Below, piece by piece: positions 12,945 through 18,607 of a DNA stretch of 18,607 bases (position 1 is the first letter of the stretch; each line of letters starts with the position of its first letter). The stretch covers positions 1 through 18,607 of the forward strand of contig JAFXPV010000024.1 of NCBI GenBank assembly GCA_017527625.1, in the 5' to 3' direction. This DNA comes from Bacteroidales bacterium. Lineage in GTDB: Bacteria > Bacteroidota > Bacteroidia > Bacteroidales > UBA932. Below the pieces are notes generated by a model. It searched no databases, was not told where the DNA came from, and saw only the letters and a list, made by a program, of their open reading frames with translations. The translations under genes were made by a program, and so were the position numbers.

Positions 12945-13964
12945 TTACTTGTCAAGGCTTACCAGGCGGTACTGCTTGCTGCCGAGGCCGATCTTCTCGG
13001 CATACTCGGTGATGTAGGTGCCGTGCTGGCGGTTGATGCGCTGCTGGAGCGGCTTGGCGTCATCGCCGGGAACATCGTTCTTGTGGCCGAACACCATATC
13101 CAGGCAGGCCTGGTCGCAGGCCACCGGGTCGAGGGATGCCACGATGCCCATATCGGCAACCTTCGGGTCAGCGGGGTGGGAGTCGCAGTCGCAGTCCACA
13201 GACATATTGTTCATCACATTGATGTAGAGGATGTTCTTTCCGCCTTTGAAGTACTCGTGCACACCCTGCGCGGCTGCTGCCATACTCTCAAGGAAAGAGT
13301 CCTGGGTAGGGCCGGCGGCCAGATACTGCGGTCCCCAGGCTATGTCGGGATTGGAGGTCTTGCCTGCAGTGTGGATGTAGGCCTTGCCGTTGCGTGATGC
13401 CACGCCGATGCTCTGGTTCTTGAGCACGCCTCCGAAACCGCCCATCGCGTGACCCTTGAAGTGGGCGAGGTTGATCATAAAGTCGTAGTTCTTGAGATGG
13501 GTGCCGACGATGTCGTATTTCAGGTACTTGGTGTCCTGCACAGGGATGTTAAACTCGCCATCTGCATCCATTATATCCACTTTGGCGATCTTGGTGAATC
13601 CGTGGTCCTCGGCCACCTTCATATGGTCCGCGACGGTGTTGCGCGCTCCGCCGTAGGCAGTGTTGCACTCCACTATGGTGCCGTTCACCTTCTTGACGAG
13701 GCTGCCGATGAGTTCGGGTTTCAGATAGTTATGGCCGCCGGCTTCTCCGGTCGAGATTTTGACCGCCACACGGCCGGTAGCCTCGCGGCCGAGGGCTTCA
13801 TAAATGGCTACAAGGCTTTCAGGAGTTATCTCCTTCGTGAAATATACCACAGGTGCGCCCGGATCCTGGACCTGGGAACTTTCTGCAGGCTGGCTGCCTT
13901 TGTGGGCATTGCCGCAGGCCACTGCCACTACGGCAGCTGCGATAAGGGTAAGTATTCTTTTCAT
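12945..13964 (-). CDS. DUF362-domain lipoprotein
   Basis: This 339-residue protein starts with a lipoprotein-type signal (MKRILTLIAAAVVAVAC, Cys17) and a low-complexity linker to about 36. A DUF362 domain follows: VAVKISTGEAGG (67-77), FMINLAHFKGHAMGGFGGVLKN (162-183) and SVDCDCDSHPADPKVADMGIVASLDPVACDQACLDM (255-290). Cys258/Cys260 and Cys283/Cys287 could form a metal or Fe-S site. The ferredoxin module found fused to many DUF362 proteins is absent. Function of the family is not established. It is the last gene of the - strand unit, 21 bases after the GH3 gene, so it is likely cotranscribed with a glycosidase and may act in the same extracytoplasmic space. Confidence 0.88.
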   Translation of the reverse strand: MKRILTLIAAAVVAVACGNAHKGSQPAESSQVQDPGAPVVYFTKEITPESLVAIYEALGREATGRVAVKISTGEAGGHNYLKPELIGSLVKKVNGTIVECNTAYGGARNTVADHMKVAEDHGFTKIAKVDIMDADGEFNIPVQDTKYLKYDIVGTHLKNYDFMINLAHFKGHAMGGFGGVLKNQSIGVASRNGKAYIHTAGKTSNPDIAWGPQYLAAGPTQDSFLESMAAAAQGVHEYFKGGKNILYINVMNNMSVDCDCDSHPADPKVADMGIVASLDPVACDQACLDMVFGHKNDVPGDDAKPLQQRINRQHGTYITEYAEKIGLGSKQYRLVSLDK

Positions 13965-13985
13965 CTGTTATTGTCCTTTTATTGC

Positions 13986-16286
13986 TTATTTGCTTACTGC
14001 GAAGGTTGCTGTATTCTTTATTGCAGCCTGGAATGATACGGGGATGTCGCTGACGTTGCGGCCGAAACCGAAGGTATAGGTGCCTGCTGCGGTCTCCCAG
14101 CGGTTGGCGGCCTCATTGAACGATGCGAGGTCGTAAGAGGTGACGCTGAATGTCAGCAGCTGGCTCTCGCCGGGAGCGAGAAGGCGGGTCTTGGCGAATG
14201 CCTTGAGCTCTTTGGCCGGCTTCTCGAGGCCGCCTGCAGGGGCTGATACATAGAGGCCGACGGCTTCCTTGCCTGCGACCTTTCCGGTGTTGGTGACAAT
14301 GATTTTAGCAGTTATGGTGCCGTCCTTGGCGACGGTCACAGTAGGTTTGGTGTAGCTGAAGCTGGTGTAGCTCAGGCCGAAGCCGAACGGATATGAAACC
14401 TCCTTGCCGAAGGTGTCGAACCAGCGGTAGCCTACCCAGATGTCTTCCTCATACTTTGTGAAATCCACGTGGTTGACTGTGTTCCTCGTGTCGTCGCCGA
14501 TGAACGAGAAGTCAGACTTGCCTGTGGGCTCGTTGCCGAGCGGGAAATTGAACGATGACTTGTGGTCTATGAACTGTACGGGGAAGGTCATCGGAAGCTT
14601 GCCTGAAGGGTTCACCTTGCCGGTGAGCACGTCAGCTATCGCATCGCCGCCTTCCTGGCCGGGCTGCCAGGCGCAAAGGATGGCGTCGGGAAGAGCCTTC
14701 CACGAAGCAGTCTCGATCACGCCGCCGATGTTCAGCACGACGATGACTTTCTTGCCTGCAAGATGGAATGCGTTGCAAACGTTGCTGAGCAGCGAACGCT
14801 CGGCTGCCGAAAGGTCGAAGTCATCCTCGACGCGGCGGTCTTCGCTCTCGCCCGAGTTGCGGCCGATGATGACGATGGCTGCGTCGTTGGCAGCAACCTT
14901 GCTCTCCACGAATGATCTGGCGACGGGCGCCTCAGCGATCTTGGCCTCGCCGAGCAGGATGCCCACGCTGCCGCCGTTGGGGATGTCCCTGGCGTCGATC
15001 CTTGCGAAGTCGACATATTTCTTGTAATAGTCCTTGAGGCTCTCGTCCAGCTTGAAGCCGGCGTTCTCGAGGCCCTGGACCATATTGACCACATAAGCCT
15101 TGTTGACGTTGCCTGAGCCGGTTCCGCCGGCTACGAAGTCAACTGAAGTGGCTCCGAAGAGGGCGATGTTCTTCACGTCCTTGAGCGGAAGCACGTCACC
15201 TTCGTTCTTGAGAAGCACCATCGACTCGGTGGCTGCTGCGCGGGCAGCGGCGGCGTGGGCCTTGAGATCCGGCCTGTCGGAATACTTGTAGCCTTTGAAG
15301 CGGGGGGTGCGTACGATGTATTCAAGCAGCCTGCGCACGTTGCGGTCGAGGTCCTTGACATCCAGAGTGCCGTTGTTGACGGCCTCGATGATGCGCTGGG
15401 TCTCGAAAGGCATACCCGGCTCCATCAGGTCGTTGCCGGCCTTCACGGCATCCACCGTGCCGTCCTTAGCGCCCCAGTCGGTCATTACGATGCCTTTGAA
15501 GCCCCAGTCGTCGCGGAGGATCGTGGTCAGCAGGTCGTGGCTCTGCTGGGTGTATCTGCCGTTGATTTTGTTGTAAGACGACATCACTGTCCAGGGATCA
15601 GCGTCCCTGACTGAGATTTCGAAGTTCTTGAGGTAGATCTCGCGGAGGGCACGCTGGCTGATCTGGGCGTCGTTGTGGTCGCGGGCGGTCTCCTGGTTGT
15701 TGGCGGCGAAGTGCTTGATGGAAACGCCGACTCCGTTGCTCTGGACGCCCTTCACGTATGCGGCAGAAATCTTACCTGAAAGCACGGGGTCCTCGTAGAA
15801 ATACTCGAAGTTTCGGCCGCAGAGGGGGTTGCGGTGGATGTTCATACCGGGCGCGAGCAGCACGTCGACTCCATATTCGAGGACTTCGTTGCCCATAGCC
15901 TTGGTCATATTCTCCACCAGCTCCACATCCCAGGATGAGGCGATGGCAGTTCCTACAGGGAAACCGGTGCAATAGAAAGTGCGTGAAGTGCCTTCACGGG
16001 TGGGGTTGATGCGCAGGCCGGCAGGGCCGTCTGCGAGCACTGTGTTGGGGATGCCGAGGCGGGGGATGGCCTGGGTGGTGCCGGCAGCGCCGGATACCAG
16101 GATCTGCGAGCCGCCGGTGATGCCGGCTATCATACTGCCCCAGCCTGAGCCGACCACGAGAGTGGCCTTCTCCTCAAGCGTCATTGCTGCAAGGACTTCG
16201 TCGATGTTGTCTTTGTTCAGCTTGGGCTGTGCCACCACCGGCAGAGCGGCTGCGATGGCAGCGATTGTCATCAATATTCTTTTCAT
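13986..16286 (-). CDS. Exported beta-glycosidase, GH3 family
   Basis: This 766-residue enzyme has a signal peptide (about 1-19, ending PVVA) and the full GH3 layout. The TIM-barrel domain includes ADGPAGLR (85-92), VSIKHFAANNQETARDHN (188-205), WTVMSSYNKING (232-243) and GFKGIVMTDWGA (262-273), with nucleophile Asp270. The alpha/beta sandwich carries RNSGESEDRR (476-485), where Glu482 is the likely acid/base. A C-terminal fibronectin-III-like domain starts near 645. All catalytic features are present. GH3 members cut terminal beta-glucosides, beta-xylosides or related sugars, and the exact specificity is not readable. The gene starts 12 bases after the DUF3298 stop and is followed by DUF362 after 21 bases, forming one - strand unit. 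Confidence 0.94.
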   Translation of the reverse strand: MKRILMTIAAIAAALPVVAQPKLNKDNIDEVLAAMTLEEKATLVVGSGWGSMIAGITGGSQILVSGAAGTTQAIPRLGIPNTVLADGPAGLRINPTREGTSRTFYCTGFPVGTAIASSWDVELVENMTKAMGNEVLEYGVDVLLAPGMNIHRNPLCGRNFEYFYEDPVLSGKISAAYVKGVQSNGVGVSIKHFAANNQETARDHNDAQISQRALREIYLKNFEISVRDADPWTVMSSYNKINGRYTQQSHDLLTTILRDDWGFKGIVMTDWGAKDGTVDAVKAGNDLMEPGMPFETQRIIEAVNNGTLDVKDLDRNVRRLLEYIVRTPRFKGYKYSDRPDLKAHAAAARAAATESMVLLKNEGDVLPLKDVKNIALFGATSVDFVAGGTGSGNVNKAYVVNMVQGLENAGFKLDESLKDYYKKYVDFARIDARDIPNGGSVGILLGEAKIAEAPVARSFVESKVAANDAAIVIIGRNSGESEDRRVEDDFDLSAAERSLLSNVCNAFHLAGKKVIVVLNIGGVIETASWKALPDAILCAWQPGQEGGDAIADVLTGKVNPSGKLPMTFPVQFIDHKSSFNFPLGNEPTGKSDFSFIGDDTRNTVNHVDFTKYEEDIWVGYRWFDTFGKEVSYPFGFGLSYTSFSYTKPTVTVAKDGTITAKIIVTNTGKVAGKEAVGLYVSAPAGGLEKPAKELKAFAKTRLLAPGESQLLTFSVTSYDLASFNEAANRWETAAGTYTFGFGRNVSDIPVSFQAAIKNTATFAVSK

Positions 16287-16298
16287 CTCTCTTATATT

Positions 16299-17189
16299 TT
16301 ATTTCAGATTGAGCAAGTCGACGGCCTCGGCGGTCAGGAAAGGCTTGACTTCAGAGTAGGGAATTGTGAAGGAAGGCATTCCCACTGCGTACGCGGCAAT
16401 CTCATACTGCTGGTATGTGAAGCAAAGTCCATCCCTAGTCGGAGCCGGAGTCCAGGCGGGGAAAGGAATTGTAGTGCCCTCCAGGAAGAGATAGTCGAAG
16501 AGGTTGTCTTTGTTGACAGTGCCTTCCTCGTCGGCGAAATAATCCACAAGACCCTTGACGAGCAGGCCTTGCATCGCATCCAGCGAGCCGGGCTTGATGA
16601 AGTTGCTGAAGCGTTGTCCGCTGCGCTTGTCGAAGGTCACGCTGCCCTGGCCCGTCACGCCGCCGTGGGCGCCGCCGGTAAACACATAGTCTTCAGACAG
16701 GAACACAACGTAGTTTTTGGCCTCGGATTCCTTCGTGAGCTGGAAATTGTATTCGTAGCCCGGAAAGTCGTCGATATATTCTTTCTTCTGCTCCTCGGTC
16801 AGATCCTTGTCTTCCCTTATATACCCGGCCCTTTCCTCGAAGTCGGCGTCGGCTCTGGCCTTGATGGCGTCGCCGGCGCTGCGCAGGTAGTATCTGATTA
16901 TCGGGACGGTCTTGCTCAGATCGCCCTCATATTTGGGGAAGAGGCGGCCGTCTTCATAAAGGGCTACCGTGGACATCTGCGAATCCATAATGTCGATGAT
17001 CCCTTTGCGTATCTCACCAGCCGGTCCGTCTGTCGACACGGGCATATCCACCGTCATACTGAGATTGGCGTGGGGCTTCTCAGAGTAGTAATTGTAAGTC
17101 TTGGTCCTGATGCGCTGAGGATTGTTGCAACCAGTGACCACCAGAAGGCATAACGCCGCAAGCGCGACAAAGGAATATCTTGATTTCAT
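16299..17189 (-). CDS. DUF3298/DUF4163-type lipoprotein (RsiV-like domain)
   Basis: This 296-residue lipoprotein has a signal ending VVTGC with lipid-attachment Cys21. The mature protein has a DUF4163-like first half (about 40-180) and a DUF3298 second half. FLSEDYVFTGGAHGGVTG (163-180) and the ending FTYQQYEIAAYAVGMPSFTIPYSEVKPFL are characteristic of the family, which includes the extracellular domain of the lysozyme-binding anti-sigma factor RsiV. Bacteroidota lipoproteins with this domain are of unknown function. No TM helix or cytoplasmic anti-sigma part is present, so it is not an anti-sigma factor itself. It is first in the - strand unit with GH3 and DUF362, behind a promoter-like element at 17211-17218. 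Confidence 0.87.
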   Translation of the reverse strand: MKSRYSFVALAALCLLVVTGCNNPQRIRTKTYNYYSEKPHANLSMTVDMPVSTDGPAGEIRKGIIDIMDSQMSTVALYEDGRLFPKYEGDLSKTVPIIRYYLRSAGDAIKARADADFEERAGYIREDKDLTEEQKKEYIDDFPGYEYNFQLTKESEAKNYVVFLSEDYVFTGGAHGGVTGQGSVTFDKRSGQRFSNFIKPGSLDAMQGLLVKGLVDYFADEEGTVNKDNLFDYLFLEGTTIPFPAWTPAPTRDGLCFTYQQYEIAAYAVGMPSFTIPYSEVKPFLTAEAVDLLNLK

Positions 17190-17210
17190 AGATGTTAGGC
17201 TTTAATCCCC

Positions 17211-17218
17211 CAAATTTA
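17211..17218 (-). promoter_or_regulatory. Candidate -7 promoter element for the DUF3298-GH3-DUF362 unit
   Basis: Read on the - strand this is TAAATTTG, an exact TAnnTTTG match. Transcription would begin near 17205, about 15 bases before the ATG at 17189. No good TTTG -33 element is seen at the usual distance, so the call is moderate. Confidence 0.45.
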
Positions 17219-17253
17219 GTGAAATTTCGCATAATATGCCGCGGCAATAAACA

Positions 17254-17284
17254 AAGAAGCCGGCTGCAGCGCAACCGGCTTCTT
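17254..17284 (-). terminator. Rho-independent terminator after the sugar isomerase gene
   Basis: A 10-bp perfect stem (AAGAAGCCGG at 17254-17263 against CCGGCTTCTT at 17275-17284) encloses an 11-base loop. On the - strand the stem ends in CTTCTT followed by TGTTTATT, a moderate T-rich tail. It lies 19 bases beyond the stop of the isomerase-like gene and before the next promoter. Confidence 0.75.
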
Positions 17285-17303
17285 GACAGGAGGACCTTAG
17301 TCT

Positions 17304-18176
17304 CTATTCGGGACGGAGGGTCTTCACGTAGTCGTAAGACTGTTTGATGCTCTCGAAGGGAGGGATGCCCTCGCCGAAAGCTTCCTGCTCGATGATCTGG
17401 TACTGCATACCTGCAAGGCTTGCGTGCTTGTAGATCTCGGGGAAATCGATCTTGCCTGAGGCGCCGACCTCGAGGTCATCCTTCACGTGCCAGAGCAGGA
17501 ACCTTCCCGGGTTCGCCTTGAAATACTCGATGGGGTCTCCGCCGCCGCGATAGATCCAGAAGAGGTCGATCTCGAAGAACACGTTCTCGGGCTTGCAGTT
17601 GGCCAGCATCACGTCATAAAGGCGGGTCTGCTTGCCGTTGACGTCGAACATAGTCTCGAACTCGCGGTTGTGGTTGTGGTAGCCGAAGAGGATGCCCTGC
17701 TGCTTGCACATCGCGCCCACCTGGTTGAACAGTTCGCAATACTTGAGGATGCCTTCGAGCGACTCATAGGCTGTGCGTGACATAGAGGGCTGCACGATGA
17801 ACTTGCAGCCGCCGGCCTTGTGGTCGGCGATGGTCTTCTTCCACCACGCCAGGCACTCTTCCATAGATGTTACGTTAGGGTCGGGACCGTTGGTGTGAGA
17901 AGAGAGGAAGTTGATGCCCTTGGATGCGCACAGGTCAGCGAAAGCCTTGGGAGCAAGACCATAGAAGGTGCCTTCCTGCTGGTTGTAGGAAGCAGCCTCG
18001 GCAATCTTGTATCCGGCTGCGGCAGTGCCGTCAAGCGCTGCGTTGATGTCCTTCGAGCATTCCGCCCTGATGGAGTAGAGCTGCAGGCCGAGGTTGTCGT
18101 TGGGCTTGTCCTTCTTGCAGGACACGGCCAGCAATGCGGCCGCCGCTACGGCAAATGTAAGGACTATGCGTTTCAT
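17304..18176 (-). CDS. Lipoprotein-type sugar isomerase/epimerase (xylose-isomerase-like TIM barrel)
   Basis: This 290-residue protein has a lipoprotein signal (MKRIVLTFAVAAAALLAVSC, Cys20) and a TIM-barrel domain of the AP-endonuclease-2 / sugar phosphate isomerase superfamily. It begins NLGLQLYSIR (28-37), with GYHNHNREFE (165-174), FEIDLFWIYRGG (201-212, Glu202/Asp204), LLWHVKD (227-233, His230) and QIIEQEAF (260-267), which supply the expected metal and substrate ligands. Location outside the cytoplasm argues against a phosphorylated substrate. I chose the ATG at 18176 because it starts a clean signal peptide and overlaps the stop of the DUF1080 gene by one base (TGATG); an in-frame ATG at 18212 would add 12 polar residues. 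In this setting it may act on 3-keto sugars, by inference from the DUF1080 neighbour. Confidence 0.88.
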   Translation of the reverse strand: MKRIVLTFAVAAAALLAVSCKKDKPNDNLGLQLYSIRAECSKDINAALDGTAAAGYKIAEAASYNQQEGTFYGLAPKAFADLCASKGINFLSSHTNGPDPNVTSMEECLAWWKKTIADHKAGGCKFIVQPSMSRTAYESLEGILKYCELFNQVGAMCKQQGILFGYHNHNREFETMFDVNGKQTRLYDVMLANCKPENVFFEIDLFWIYRGGGDPIEYFKANPGRFLLWHVKDDLEVGASGKIDFPEIYKHASLAGMQYQIIEQEAFGEGIPPFESIKQSYDYVKTLRPE

Positions 18177-18607
18177 CAGTCGAGGATTTTGATCTTGATG
18201 TTGCGATACCATACGTCGTCACCGTGATCCTGGAGACCGATGTAGCCTTCGTGGTTCTCACCGCCGCAGTTGATCAGCAGGTCGTAGGCCAGCGGCCAGG
18301 CTTCCTTGCTGAATTTGCTCTTGTCGAGCAGCTCTTTCCACTGGGGAGTCCAGAGGTGGTACTCAAGCACGTTCTGTCCGTTCTGGTAGTGAACGACGGT
18401 GCCTTTGTAGACCATTATCTTGGCAGTGTTCCACTCGCCGTAAGGTTTGGCGTTCTGGGGCTTTGCCGGAATCATATCATACAGAGATGCTGACTGGCGG
18501 TTGCCGTCGACGCCAAGAAGTGCGTCGGGGTGGTTGGCATTGTCGAGAACCTGATATTCGGGAGCTGATATGTAGATGGGCTCGCCGGGAACCTCCTGCG
18601 CCAGATA
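18176..18607 (-). CDS. DUF1080 (3-keto-disaccharide hydrolase family) protein, C-terminal part
   Basis: The reading frame runs from the window edge to its TGA stop and gives about 143 C-terminal residues; the start is outside the window. Family landmarks in order are APEYQVLDNANHPDALLGVDGNR, SLYDMIPA, PQNAKPYGEWNTAKIMV, VVHYQNGQNVLEYHLWTPQW, and the ending YIGLQDHGDDVWYRNIKIKIL. DUF1080 domains have a concanavalin-like jelly-roll fold, and some members cleave 3-keto-glycosides. The missing N-terminus prevents judging a signal peptide, but most Bacteroidota members are exported. Its stop overlaps the start of the isomerase gene (TGATG), so the two are translationally coupled and probably act in one pathway. 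Confidence 0.9.
   Translation of the reverse strand, partial: YLAQEVPGEPIYISAPEYQVLDNANHPDALLGVDGNRQSASLYDMIPAKPQNAKPYGEWNTAKIMVYKGTVVHYQNGQNVLEYHLWTPQWKELLDKSKFSKEAWPLAYDLLINCGGENHEGYIGLQDHGDDVWYRNIKIKILD

Noticed and set aside
11084..12955. A very long stop-free frame (about 620 codons) on the - strand across the TapB-like and fucosidase genes
   Set aside because: It is antisense to two genes with clear family motifs, resembles no family, and is explained by high-GC codon use that removes stops from one antisense frame.
13449..14036. A + strand open frame of about 195 codons
   Set aside because: It lies antisense to DUF362 and the end of GH3, crosses the gap between them and shows no family motif or signal.
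16299..17189. Anti-sigma factor RsiV
   Set aside because: Only the extracellular DUF3298 type of domain is present; the protein is a lipoprotein without a TM helix or cytoplasmic sigma-binding part, and no sigma factor gene is near.

Overview
The window looks like chromosomal DNA of a Bacteroidota member, most likely an order Bacteroidales gut-type bacterium. Four things point there. The 5S rRNA is of Bacteroides type. TAnnTTTG-type -7 promoter elements occur without Shine-Dalgarno sequences. Many exported proteins carry lipoprotein signals. The gene families DUF1080, DUF362, DUF3298, GH29 and GH3 are typical of the group. GC is moderately high for the order, roughly mid-fifties percent by eye. 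I cannot assign a genus; an Alistipes-like or uncultured Bacteroidales lineage would fit.

Layout, + strand. Positions 1-111 are a 5S rRNA, probably the end of an rRNA operon, followed by its terminator (117-153). Positions 154-1139 form a roughly 1 kb gene-free stretch full of inverted and direct repeats: a chain of small hairpins at 177-293, an 18-bp inverted repeat pair at 516-637, two long hairpins at 655-700 and 732-768, and seven copies of a GGGGTAGGTC-type motif at 774-937, several spaced exactly 22 bp apart. A Bacteroidota promoter near 1101 then leads into eleven tightly packed + strand genes that end at a perfect bidirectional terminator (12891-12930). The first five encode a MacAB-TolC-like tripartite exporter: ATPase, two FtsX/MacB permeases, periplasmic adaptor and outer-membrane factor. 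The next five, 6764-10886, look like a lipid or glycan head-group pathway: GT4 glycosyltransferase, small four-TM EamA/SMR-like transporter, PIG-L deacetylase, ATP-grasp ligase, and a phosphatidylserine-decarboxylase-like membrane protein in which the Asp of the known Asp-His-Ser triad appears to be Asn. Next come a TapB-like exported protein and an exported GH29 alpha-L-fucosidase. Every junction in this run is between a 4-base overlap and a 12-base gap.

Layout, - strand. Reading leftward from the right edge, an exported DUF1080 (3-keto-disaccharide hydrolase family) protein is cut by the window edge and is coupled to a lipoprotein-type sugar isomerase/epimerase (TIM barrel); a terminator follows. 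A second - strand unit with its own promoter near 17211 encodes a DUF3298 lipoprotein, a GH3 beta-glycosidase and a DUF362 lipoprotein, and converges on the fucosidase at the shared terminator.

How the genes may work together. The right half fits extracytoplasmic glycan breakdown, possibly through 3-keto-glycosides. The left and middle suggest synthesis, flipping and export of a modified envelope lipid or glycolipid. The strongest candidate for an undescribed system is the GT4 / EamA / PIG-L / ATP-grasp / PSD-like set, which could add a sugar, deacetylate it to a free amine, ligate a carboxylate to that amine and act on the product with a PSD-fold enzyme. That pathway is inferred from family content and gene coupling and is not shown by the sequence.
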